Origin: Phyllostachys edulis
Lineage: Eukaryota > Streptophyta > Magnoliopsida > Poales > Poaceae
NCBI GenBank assembly: GCA_036346405.1
Contig: CM070546.1
Coordinates: 108,134,826 to 108,198,825 of the forward strand
Direction: 5' to 3'
Length of the DNA: 64,000 nucleotides
In this document: positions 23,891 to 33,249 of the stretch, in pieces
Layout: every line of letters begins with the position of its first letter
Numbering within the stretch: the first letter of the stretch is position 1
Position numbers and translations under genes: made by a program
Notes under the pieces: generated by a model
Seen by the model: the letters and a program-made list of their open reading frames with translations, nothing else
Database searches by the model: none
Told to the model about the DNA's origin: nothing

Positions 23891-24539
23891 CAAAGGGTGG
23901 GCGCTCACGAGAAAAAGTTACGTGCTCGTAAGGATTCGCCACTATCGGACTATGACCGCACTCTCACGAAGTCAATTGAGGAGGCGAAGAAGAAAGAGAA
24001 GAGAGAAGGGTGTTGCACAGCTCGGGAACAATCACAACAATCGGTGCCCCGCTAGTTATTGGGAATGAATATGGTTCAAACACGAACGTGCTAGAACAGA
24101 TATCAGGAAATGTGCATTTGGATCAACTTGATGAATTTTTCATGAAACCGGTCTAAGCATTTCCCAAATTCTCGTGAGCACACATCAAAAGTGCTCAGGA
24201 AGTTGATAATTGGAAGAAGGAATATGTATATGGCAAGAGTCTATACAACCCGAGAAGCTCATGGAACTTAAATGCATAAATGTACTTGTTAAACCCGGTG
24301 GTACATGGCGGCGTGTGTAAAAGCGGATGACTTTATTTGCGTCAAAATTAGAAACCATCATTACTTCCGTGGCGATGACATTATAATGGTTCGGTTTAAT
24401 GAGTTACACCGGCTATGCCACATGAGCGCTCTAGACAAATCTCTCATCACCGCTTTTGTGCAGACGTGATTCTTTCTTTTAATAATCTCACTCTAGCATA
24501 TGTATATGTATAAGTAATTATCCTCACACTAGCTAGCAT

Positions 24540-25510
24540 GTCTATACATATGCAGAGACATGATGAGAGACCTCACACGTAGAAACGACAAGAACATTGG
24601 TTTCAGTTGATCCATATATCGTATTCAAGGACCCAAACACTCCCTACGATCAATGGAGACCTCAAACGGAGAGGAATTTCCGGAGGTTCTTGATCAACCA
24701 AAAGAACAAAAGATTTATACTCTTCCCCTACAACTTTGGGTGAGTGTTGTTATCGTGTGCACATTTTACTTTACTTACTCAATCCAACATAAAGATATAT
24801 ATGTTGACTCTATAAACAAATGACTTTTCATCGATCTTGATTGTCTTCGATCTCTCCGACGGTCATTTGCTAATCTATGACTCGTTGAGAAAACCGCAGA
24901 AGATTACCAAGATATGATAGACATTATCCGGGGTAACTTCGATCTTTAAATATTTATTCTGCTCTTTAACTCGCAATAGTTAATTAACGATCCAATTATT
25001 AGGCGTGGTTTGGGCTTGGTTCGATTCACTACACCGTCCGGATCCGAAAGCGCCACTTCTCGATCCACACCGATTGGATGTAAGTTGTACTAGCTCCCGC
25101 ATCTTTACCTTATCATGCTTGACTCAGCGGGATAGCGAGAGTAATCTTTTATATCGTCTGATGGGTTCTACTGGCAGACCACCAGCAACAATTTGTGTGG
25201 ATACTACGTTTGCGAGTTCCTCATGGTGTATGCAAAAGAACCCATCTACAGATGCGTAAAATACGTAACAAGTATATATAATAAATCCATTTTATTTATT
25301 TGTTGCTATTAAATAAATCTTATGTATATTAATACTTCTTTTCGTTTAATGCAAATTGAAGGAGATATGGTTGAAGGAGCAGTGTTGGATATGGACCGCC
25401 TCAAAGGAATTCAAGAGACAATCGCGGGATTTCTTAATGAGCATGTCCTCAAGCCCGCACCCGAGTTCTACTTTAACCCAGATGAACAATTGAAGCCAAA
25501 CCAGATTTAA
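24540..25510 (+). pseudogene. CACTA second gene, Ulp1/C48-type cysteine protease C-terminus
   Basis: A fragment near 24600-24760 shows the beta-strand block before the active site (DPYIVFKDPNTPYDQW ... RFILLPYNFG). An intron-like gap and shift follow. Around 25165-25260 the frame gives QTTSNNLCGYYVCEFLMVYAK, where the Cys of LCGYYVCEF is the expected catalytic residue of Ulp1-family (C48) proteases. The last exon, 25358-25510, encodes the conserved tail (ERLKGIQE..AGFLNEHV ... FYFNP). The His and Asp of the triad are not clearly visible, and internal stops make it inactive. Confidence 0.7.
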
Positions 25511-25790
25511 CATTTGTATGACATTTAAGTGGAGGACAACATTTGTGTTGTAAATACCAAGGATGCATGAATAATGTTGTAAATTTTATGTGCATATATA
25601 TATATATTATACATATATATAGCTCCATAATATATATAGTTTCATACTTTATTTGTGTGTAATAATGTTCCAAACTAAATTATATGTGGGCGTATACATA
25701 TATTAGCAAATAAGAATACGCATTTGAAAACCTAATGTAATTGTAAAACCAAAATCAATAATGAATTGAAATGGAAACAAAAAAAAAACA
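25511..25790. other. CACTA 3' UTR, AT-rich
   Basis: AT-rich stretch with (TA)n near 25595-25620 between the end of the second gene and the right subterminal repeats. No coding signal. Confidence 0.5.
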
Positions 25791-25794
25791 CCTT

Positions 25795-26080
25795 TAGTCG
25801 GTTGGTAATACCAACCGGATTAAAGGGCCCCGTGGTTCTCGGCCAATGGACCTTTTTTGTCGGTTGGTATTACCAACCGACTAAAGGTCGGCCTTTAGTC
25901 CCGGGCATTTGGACCTTTTAGTCGGTTGGTATTACCAACAGGGACTAAGGTCGTTTTAGTCCCGGGCACAGGACCGAGGACTAAAGGTGAGACATTTAGT
26001 CCCGATTTCCTAGTCCCGGCTCTATAACCGGGACTAGAGGCCCTTTAGGCCCGGGACCAAAGGTCTGTTCTGTAGTAGTG
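25795..26080. repeat. CACTA right subterminal hairpin repeats and terminus
   Basis: Repeated TTTAGTCGGTTGGTA(A/T)TACCAACCG(A/G)CTAAAGG hairpins, then TTTAGTCCCGG variants, ending in GTAGTAGTG at 26080, mirror the left end. Confidence 0.9.
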
Positions 26081-28568
26081 TCAATTGAATAGCACTTTGC
26101 AATAAATTCATTAATGTCCCTTGAGCTGTAGTAGATGCAAGATATAGCATGGCAGCATGGCAGACCAGAAAGTTGCCAATACCTGCAGGAGCATGTTTTG
26201 TTCTCTAGACTAATAGTGAACCTCTTGTCATGGTGTTTAACTTTATAACCATCTTTCCCATTCCACAAAGCATGACAAAAACAAGACTCAGTTATGTAAG
26301 ACTTTAATTTCTTGAATATGTTTGGGCATACTTGTCCCTGCCATCTTTGAGCCTTAGTTCTTTGTTCTTGAATCCTCACCATAACTTTGCATCTAATTAC
26401 CTCAAGCATGCTAATAATAGGTAGAAACCTAGCTGAAATGATCCAATTATTGAAAGACTCACACATGTTATTATCGACTGAATCACAGTTGGAGTCCAAC
26501 TTGAACCAGGCCCTGCTCCAGTGATGTGGGTCAGTCTTCATCATAGCTTTTGCTCCTTCTGGTGTCTTCTGTGCCAATTGAGCTTTGTAGATATTGAACA
26601 TCATCATGCAGGGTGCTTTTGCACACCTCCAGAACCTCTTCTGACAGTTCTTGTCCTTGTAATTCTTCTTCCAGTTGGCATAAATATGCCTAGCACACAT
26701 TCTGTGCTCACATTTAGGTGCCCAATTGGCAATAGCATTAATGAGGCCCTACAAGAATAGATGTCAGTTTCCAAGCCAAACTACAATTCTACAATATAAA
26801 TTAGTGTGGATATGCATACCTTCTGTTGGTCAGATATGATCACCCAACCATCACCATCACCGATTTTAACATCTTTGAACAACAATGCACAAAACCAATC
26901 CCAAGAATCATTTGTCTCTTTCTCAACCACTGCCCAGGCAATTGGGTACATCTGGTTGTTGGCATCCCTGCCAATAGCACATAGTAGCTCACCATATGTT
27001 GCTCCTTTGAAGAAGCAACCATCAAGTCCTATGACTTTCCTACAACCAGCAAGCAGACCTCTCTTACAAGCATCAAGGCACACATAAAATCTTTGGAATA
27101 CTGGGTCTTCATAGTCATGGTCTAGGAGGACAACAACAGTACTTCCTGGGTTGCTCCTCAAGAGTTCTAGCTGGTAATCAAACACCTTGGAGTACTCACC
27201 CTTGGTGGAATCAAGCAATCTTTGCATGACAATTGACTTTGCTCTCTTGCACTTGGAGAGGCTAACATCTGCTTGCATTTCCTCTTGGATAGTGGCCTTC
27301 AAGCTTTCCATGCTCCAAGTGGGATTTGCTTTGATCATCTTCTCATACTTGTCTGCAATTCTTTTCAAAGTCACATGTTTATTGTCTCTTCTAGGTGGGC
27401 ATGTGTGCTCATCGACAAAAGATGCAACCTGCCAGCTCTCTGTCCTACTGTTAGTGGATAAGAGTATAACCCAGAGGCACTTGACCCAATCACACTGAGC
27501 TCTAACCCTGGTGGCCTCATCCTTCACAAAATTAATCACCTTCCGTTCTGTTATCCCATAGTTGACAACAGCTTCCTTGAACTGTTGCTTGCCTGCAAAC
27601 TTCATACCCAATGCAAATGTTGGGACAACAGCACGGCGATCAAACCTAGGATACTTGGACTTCTTCCTAATCAACTCATCACCATCCTCTTCAAAAGAAG
27701 CTTCATCATCAGTACTGTCATAGTACTCAGTCTCATTCTCATCATCAACAATGGCTTCATTAAATGCATCAACAGACTGTGGATGAAATCCATCAAAGAA
27801 GATGGCATCAGGATTCAATGCCTCTCCTTCCTTAAGCTTCTTGTTGAACTCCTTCAACTTTTCCTTGATCTCTACAGCCTCCTCCTCATCCTCTGAACTC
27901 TCACAATCACCTGGGAGGTAATCACTACCACTGCTACATGTGTTCTCCATAGCTACAATAGCTTGCTTCTTCTTATCCACCTTGCTCTTTTCACTGCTAC
28001 ATGACCCATAGAACTGCCTAAGTGAAGCTAGTTCCTTCTGCCTATCCTTAGGAGTAGATAGAACGATGCCCACTTGCTTGCCTCCAGAAGTTACATATTC
28101 TATGATACCACTCTTATTACCCACATCTTGGGTAACAATCTTCTTGCCAATATCTTCATCATCCTCTGCCTGCATTTCTACAGCCTCCTCATCATGCATC
28201 TCTTCCTCAAAGTCACTTCCTTCCTCATGGTCGTCGTCTCCATCGGTTTCTTGTTCAACCGAGTCGACATATATCTCAGCAACGCCACCATCAGTAATGC
28301 AATCCCTCATTAGCATGCATGTCTTGTCGTCAGTCAAAACCCTCAGGCCATTGGCAAGATCTTTCCCAGGGAATAGCCAGTGGAGCAAAGTGTCTTTGGT
28401 AATTTCACAATGGTCTTGCAGGTGGCCTCTAATCTCTGGCAAAGAAACTTTGGCTCCATCGATCCAAGATAGTGCCTCACAACCACCCAGATAATGCACA
28501 TACTTGTCGTCATTAAAAAATTCTCCTCCAAAATGATATCGAACACACAAATGGTCCAACAAATCCAT
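26081..28568 (-). pseudogene. MULE-1 transposase (MuDR family), N-terminal and catalytic part
   Basis: The ATG at 28568 opens 583 codons without a stop (exon 1, 28568-26820). A GT/AG intron follows (26819-26749), then exon 2 from 26748 to the CACTA junction at 26081. Domains in order: a PB1-like N-terminal region (about residues 1-105), a long Asp/Glu-rich segment (105-310), a MuDR-type DNA-binding region (about 320-410), and the MULE catalytic domain. The catalytic domain has its first Asp in VIGLDGCFFKG, its second Asp in IISDQQK at the exon end, and a CEH..C.RHIYANW block in exon 2. Next is the SWIM finger CSCRYWQLSGLPCCHAISC near 26125-26180. The best-preserved transposase of the window, broken only by the CACTA. 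FAR1/FHY3-like host genes share this plan, but the location inside TIRs favours a transposase. Confidence 0.9.
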
Positions 28569-28799
28569 GTCCTACATGCGCAGATGATGAATGTACTTAC
28601 AAACTACTTGCTTCTACCGAAAAGAAGCATCCTAATCCAAGAACCGACACAAATAAAGAAGAACTAACCTCACAATCGGTTTCGCCGCCACGAGTGGAAG
28701 TCGACGCCGCCTAGGGATTTCAGAGAGGGAGTGGTCGTCGCGCGCCGCCATGCAGTCGCCGCCGAGTGGTCGTCGCGCCAAGACCACGGGCTCGCCGAG

Positions 28800-29056
28800 A
28801 GTGGTCGCCGCCGCTAAGATGTAAATGCAAGCTAGGGTTCAAAGATTTGGGGAAAATCAAATGGGGAATTAGGCGATGCGTTGCGGACGGCGGTCACTTA
28901 ACTGGGCGCTGACGCGGCAAAACCGTCCAACGTGGACGCTGACGCGACAAAACCGCCCCACGTGGATGCCAGCGTGGCCCAAAACCACCTGTTTTCGGCC
29001 CGAGGGGGTGGATTCACATGGTATTATGAGTTCGAGGGTGCAAATTAGACGGTTTC
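28800..29056 (-). repeat. MULE-1 right terminal inverted repeat
   Basis: Reverse complement of the left TIR from cgtctaatttgcacc inward. The outer terminus reads GAAACCGTCTAATTTGCACC on the minus strand, lacking about 62 bp that the left copy has just after 'gaaa'. A GC-rich extension to about 28680 also resembles the left subterminal DNA. Confidence 0.88.
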
Positions 29057-29067
29057 AAAAAAACTAG

Positions 29068-30380
29068 GTGTTATGACGTTGTGCTGAATGTTATGTAATG
29101 TAATTGTGGTTTGTCGACAAAAAATGTGCTCCGAAATAGTCAATAGAAATTTTGATTTGTCGACAAAAAATGCTATGACATTGTGCTCTGAAATAGTCAG
29201 TAGAAAGTGTGATTTGTCGATAAAATATTTGCTCGGAAATACTCAGTACAAAAGGAGTAGAGAGGAATTAAAAATGACGGTTCTCCAAGTTTTATTTTTA
29301 TTTAAAAAAATCATTGTTTCTCCGAGTATTATTTTTATTTAAAAAAATCACTGTCGTTATTTGAATTGGCGACAGGTCCCTGTTGTCATTTCAATTGGCG
29401 ATAGGTCTCTACTGCCAATTCAAATGGCGATAAGGAGCTCTAGGTACCTGTCGCTAGGGGCTAGACCCTTGTCGCTAATTGGAACAGCGACAGGCCCGTT
29501 GTTCCAATTTGCGACAAGGGCCTAGTTTTGTAGTTGTTTTTTTGACTATTTATTTTTGTAATTATGTTTTAAATTATATTATTTTTTAAAAATGTTCTAG
29601 AGAAATCGTCACCGTGCATTTTAGCAGCAAGTCGCAGATGGTATACACGGATATATATATTTGATCTACGAGTAGCTAGACAGTAAGAAAAACTAAATTA
29701 TCTGCAAAATAAAGCCGTATTGGATATGGATTTCGGACCATCCTGTTTGCTTGTTTGTTCGACGCATCAATGCAACTAGGCATGAAAACGCGCTTCCCTG
29801 CGTTCGTAGCACGCGGCGACCAAACCGCCGAAGTGGATGAGGATGGCGCGAACCAAGCACAGAAGATCCTGGAGACACGGGCGCCATCGATCTGACGCGA
29901 TTGGTCGGGCTGGGCGCACTAGCCGAGCACGGCGAGGAAGTAGCATCTTTTTGAAACAAAACAGCAAAATTAACTTATTTGTAAATAAAATAGCAAAAAT
30001 AACATCTCTATCATTTAAAACTATCGTGGAAGGTGATCTGTCGTAAACTGGGACCACGACAAGCGACCTGCCACGAACAGGACCCGAAATGTTATGGGAG
30101 CACTTTAGATGACCTCAAGTGCCCCCAGAGCATTGCAGGACGACACATGTCGCTTGTCTACCCATCCACGATGTTATTTTTATCATTTTATTAAGGAGAC
30201 AGAGAGAAAACTATATTTTGCTATTTTTTCATCAACCCAAAACTCCTCAGAACTCATCATCTTGTTTACCCCTTTGCGGCTACAAAACGATATAGACGCC
30301 CATACACGCATCCTATTCAGATTTTCCCATACCTGCTCTGTTAAGGTGCTATGATGCATGGACCGATGTTTGATGAGTCT
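29068..30380. other. Spacer between MULEs with small tandem repeats
   Basis: No gene recognised. 29093-29250 holds three imperfect ~60-bp copies of 'gtgctc(c/t)gaaatagtca ... ttgtcgacaaaaaatg'. 29270-29352 holds two copies of a 39-bp block (ctcc ... attttatttttatttaaaaa). 29355-29540 repeats 'ggcgataggtctctactgcc' / 'agcgacaggcccgttgttcc' words and ends 'gggcctagttttgtagttg', reminiscent of a truncated CACTA-like end. 29,700-30,350 has ORFs on both strands with no family signal. Confidence 0.5.
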
Positions 30381-30384
30381 AGGA

Positions 30385-30815
30385 GGAGCTCTTCTTAGAA
30401 TCCTTTGCTTATAGGGCTGTCTGGACGATTTCTTTTCCTAAACTAGTCTCTTGCGTACAAATTTATATTTTTGATCCTCTTTCCTCTCCATCCGTGGTCG
30501 GGGAGTGGGGAAGATCACTTTTCGCGCTCCCCGAGCGTGGAAAGGCATGGGAGACTGGCCTAGGCCACTTGCCGCGGTGTGTGAGCGCGGAAAGAGCCTT
30601 TCCGCGGTGGCCGAGCGCGGAAATTCCCCAGCTCCACGGTCACCGTTCATTTTCATGGAGATTCGCGTTGATTGTTCCCCTTCCGCTCTCACCGACCGTG
30701 GAAAGAGAGGGAGGTGACCAAAAATACAAATTTATGCACAAAAAGACTAGTTCAGGAGAAAAAAAACGTCCATAGGACCATATAAGCTAAGGAGTCCTCT
30801 TCTTAGAACTGGCAT
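30385..30815. mobile_element. Foldback/MITE-like inverted repeat
   Basis: The left arm (about 30400-30485: cttatagggctgtctggacg, then cctaaactagtctcttgcg, then acaaatttatatttttgatc) is inverted relative to the right arm (about 30715-30800). Between the arms, 'ccgagcgyggaaa' words occur five times in both orientations. The outer borders are obscured by a second direct similarity (aggag..ctcttcttagaa) on each side, which may be a TSD-like duplication or part of the repeat. No coding capacity; class uncertain. Confidence 0.5.
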
Positions 30816-31705
30816 GTTTGAACTCTCCAACTAGTTGCATTGCGTCGGTACCACGAGCTAGCGTATCAACACCACCTGATACGCCCACATCTGATTCGAC
30901 TGTCACTAGATCTAGAAGATCCTGGCACACCTAGTACCACTGCTCGCTTCTCATGCTGTCAAACACAGAGACACACCATATTAAAAACTCCTTTAAATGA
31001 TGAACGCAAGCTGGTCCTTCCCACGTATATCACCCTGTAGATCGAAGAGTAGAGCTACTGCACTAGCACAGCCAAATTAAACACACTCGATCAGTACTAG
31101 TATCAGCACTGCTACCACCACTGTTACACCAAATTAATCCGCGAAGCGGACAAAGACCAGCACGTACAACGGTACCAGTGTACCACCCCGACCCCGATTC
31201 TTCTTTTCTTTCTTAAGGAGAGGCCACCGCACCATTAGATTAGCCACCGTACAGTGGCAAACACAACACATGCGCTTCCCCACTAAAAAAAGGGCTCGGG
31301 ACGCGGAATCGAACTTGCCAACATGGCTCTCTAAATCGGGGATTCATCGAGACGAACGACTGCCAAACTACTTTTAGGCTTGTATGGTTGACTCAAAATT
31401 CTTGTTCATCTATGTAGATGAATCAGAATTTTAATTCAAATTTATCGTCCATCCACGTGAATCTAATCAGAAATAAGCTTTCCAAACAAGCAGAAAGAAG
31501 GGAGACGAATGTGCCTTTCTTTCATTTTCTTTTGGAATAAGTCCATTTTACACTCTCTGAACTTTGGCGAGAGTCGAAAAAACACCATGAACTACCAAAC
31601 CGTTTAGTTTACACTCTCGAACTGTCAATACCAGATCAAGTTACACCCTACGCTGGTTTCATTGTTGGTTTTGGATGACGTAGCGTCCACGTGTACCTCG
31701 GGATG

Positions 31706-32454
31706 ACAGGGTGTCGGTCCATAGGAGCAGTGGCGCCGCGGGGCCCACTGGGTAGTGAGAGAAAGGGGAGGATCGGGCGGTTCACTGTGCATAGGGCCCA
31801 TGGGTAAGTGAGAGCAAAAGGGGTAATTTGGACATCATTAAGGCTAATAATTCATTAGGGTTTTAAACTTCGTCATTAATGCCTAATGATGGGGGCTCCG
31901 AATGGTCCGAACATGCCACGCACGAGCGGCGCTAGTGGTGCGATGGTGCGTCTTGACCCGGTTAAATCACCGGCGGGCTAGAAGGCGCGGCGGCTACACG
32001 GAACAGGAGTGGCGAGGTGGCGGGAGTGGTGATGGGGTGGCGGCATCGGTGGATGGGTGTCATGGCGGTGGTGTAAAGCGGTGTGGCGGCTCGGTGATGG
32101 TGGCGGGGAGGGTCGGTGGCGGCTTGGGCCAGGAGGGTGAGACGGGCGGCTCGCTCGAGGCGAGCCATTGGGCTCGGCGGGAGGCCGAGAGGAACGTGGG
32201 TGGCGGCGGATCTTTGGGAAGGCGGCGGGAGGCGTGAAGAAGCCCAAATCTGGTGGTGTGGCGGATCCTCGAGGAGTTTGAGAAAAAAGGCTCTGGTGGT
32301 GAGGGCTCACAAAGGACGGGTTGGTGGCGGGAGGTGGTGGAGCGTGGGAAGGCAGCGAGGCGGCGGGCGGCAAACGAACCGACGTTTTGGTTTTGCTTGG
32401 TGGGCTTACCCGGGCTCCAAGGGGTTGGAGGCGCGCGGACCCGAGGAGGTGGCG
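31706..32454. other. MULE-2 left internal arm, GC-rich
   Basis: Gly/Arg- or Pro/Ser/His-rich ORFs are open on both strands, as expected from GC-rich composition. No family recognised on either strand. Pack-MULEs often carry gene fragments in such arms, so capture is possible but not shown. Confidence 0.4.
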
Positions 32455-33249
32455 TGTTATAACACCCTGGTTTTTGAAGCCTTTTTGAAAATCTCAAAAT
32501 AAAAAGAACTATTTTGTTTTGATGAGAATTCAAAGCTTAACTTGGAATTTTTAGAATGAATACCAATTGATTAACTCAAACTTCAACTAAAGACTCTCTA
32601 TTGGTCTGTTGGATTTGTTTGAGTTTTGGTGATCTCTCCCTTTCTGTGCTTGTTTTATTCTGCTTTGGTCCAGACCTCCTTAGGTCTAGACCTCCCAAGT
32701 ATTTGAACCTCCCCGTGTCCTTCAGGACCCCCCCTGTGTCCTTTAGGACCTCCTCCTCGCTTATTTCGACCTCCCTGTGTCCTTCAGGACATCTCTGTGT
32801 CCTTTAGGACCTCCTCATCGCTTATTTGGACCTCTCTGTGTCCTTCAGGACCTCCCTGTGTCCTTTAGGACCTCCCCTACGTTTACTTGGACCTCCCTCG
32901 CGTTCGTCCAGACCTCCCATTTGTTAGATCTAAGGGCCCATACCTCCCCTTTGTTAGAATCTAAAGGCCCAGACCTCCCTTTGTTAGAATCTAAGGGTTC
33001 AAACCTCCCCTTTATTAGATCTAAGGGTCCGAACCTCCCCTTGAGAGATCCGACCGTTAGGACCTCCCAGTCCCTTGGACCTCTTAGTCGTTTAGACCTC
33101 CTTGTAAGGCCTCCCTAATAGGTCACAACCTCCTTTGTTCAGCCATGACCTTCCCTTTGGTCGTGACCACTTCCTTTTGACTAAGCTGTTCCCAAGTTTG
33201 ACAGGTCCCACTTGCCAGCCTTGTTATTCTTGGACATCTCCGCCACATA
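32455..33249 (+). mobile_element. 5' LTR-A fragment of gypsy element
   Basis: Begins TGTTATAACACCCTGG (a 3-bp insertion relative to TGTAACACCCTGG at 40157) and matches 40157-41107 closely through the GACCTCC arrays to 'cttggacatctccgccacataa'. At 33250 the similarity stops abruptly and a different LTR-like sequence begins. The remaining 2.5 kb or so of LTR-A expected here is missing. Confidence 0.85.
32685..33120 (+). repeat. GGACCTCC minisatellites, 5' LTR copy
   Basis: Two linked arrays: about three ~60-bp units of ctcgcttatttggacctcc plus two 'ctgtgtcct(t/c)(t/c)aggacctcc', then four ~30-bp units of ctttgttagatctaagggcc plus cagacctcc and one gagagatccgaccgt variant. The partner array in the 3' LTR has roughly nine of the 30-bp units. 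Confidence 0.85.

Larger units (their letters stand above)
13768..26080 (+). mobile_element. CACTA (En/Spm-type) DNA transposon nested in MULE-1
   Basis: Left end CACTACTACAGAACAGACC and right end GGTCTGTTCTGTAGTAGTG form perfect 19-bp inverted termini. The 3-bp TSD tca lies at 13765-13767 and 26081-26083, as expected for CACTA. Subterminal zones on both sides are packed with TTTAGTCGGTTGG hairpins. The interior carries, on +, a TNP2-type transposase (14866-18186) and a TNP1/Ulp1-type gene (about 21588-25510), both decayed, with captured or rearranged DNA between them (18.6-21.5 kb). Length 12,313 bp. It lies in the transposase coding sequence of MULE-1. Confidence 0.95.
10976..29056. mobile_element. 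MULE-1: autonomous-type Mutator-like element, host to a CACTA
   Basis: An identical 11-bp direct repeat, aaaaaaactag, flanks it at 10965-10975 and 29057-29067, in the 8-11 bp range of Mutator TSDs. Long terminal inverted repeats pair 10976-~11230 with ~28800-29056. Discounting the nested CACTA, the element is about 5.77 kb. It carries two convergent genes: a GRF-zinc-finger protein on + near the left end and a MULE transposase on - starting near the right end. Both TIRs continue inward as GC-rich sequence with repeated cgacgaccactc-like units. Confidence 0.9.

Noticed and set aside
23368..23942. Long Arg/Gly/Trp-rich ORFs on the minus strand
   Set aside because: Shadow frames of the proline-rich repeat in the second CACTA gene. 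The repeat period keeps several frames open on both strands.
26081..28568. The 595-residue minus-strand ORF as a host FAR1/FHY3-like transcription-factor gene
   Set aside because: It lies inside matched TIRs and an 11-bp TSD, has the MULE catalytic and SWIM order plus a PB1-like acidic N-terminus typical of transposases, and is disrupted by a CACTA. A domesticated gene would not be expected to keep TIRs.
31290..31380. tRNA-like stretch (gaatcgaac with a possible acceptor pairing)
   Set aside because: No complete cloverleaf could be drawn. Only a T-loop-like word is present.
31902..32533. Gly/Arg-rich and Pro/Ser-rich ORFs in MULE-2 left arm as genes
   Set aside because: Open in four frames because of GC composition, with no domain or intron signal, and interrupted by the LTR.
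32601..33118. ORFs of ~70-113 residues in GACCTCC arrays (also 7852-8174 and 40300-40733)
   Set aside because: They translate LTR minisatellites (repeats of GPPR/LDLPS type) and recur in each LTR copy in step with the DNA repeat. No start context or family.
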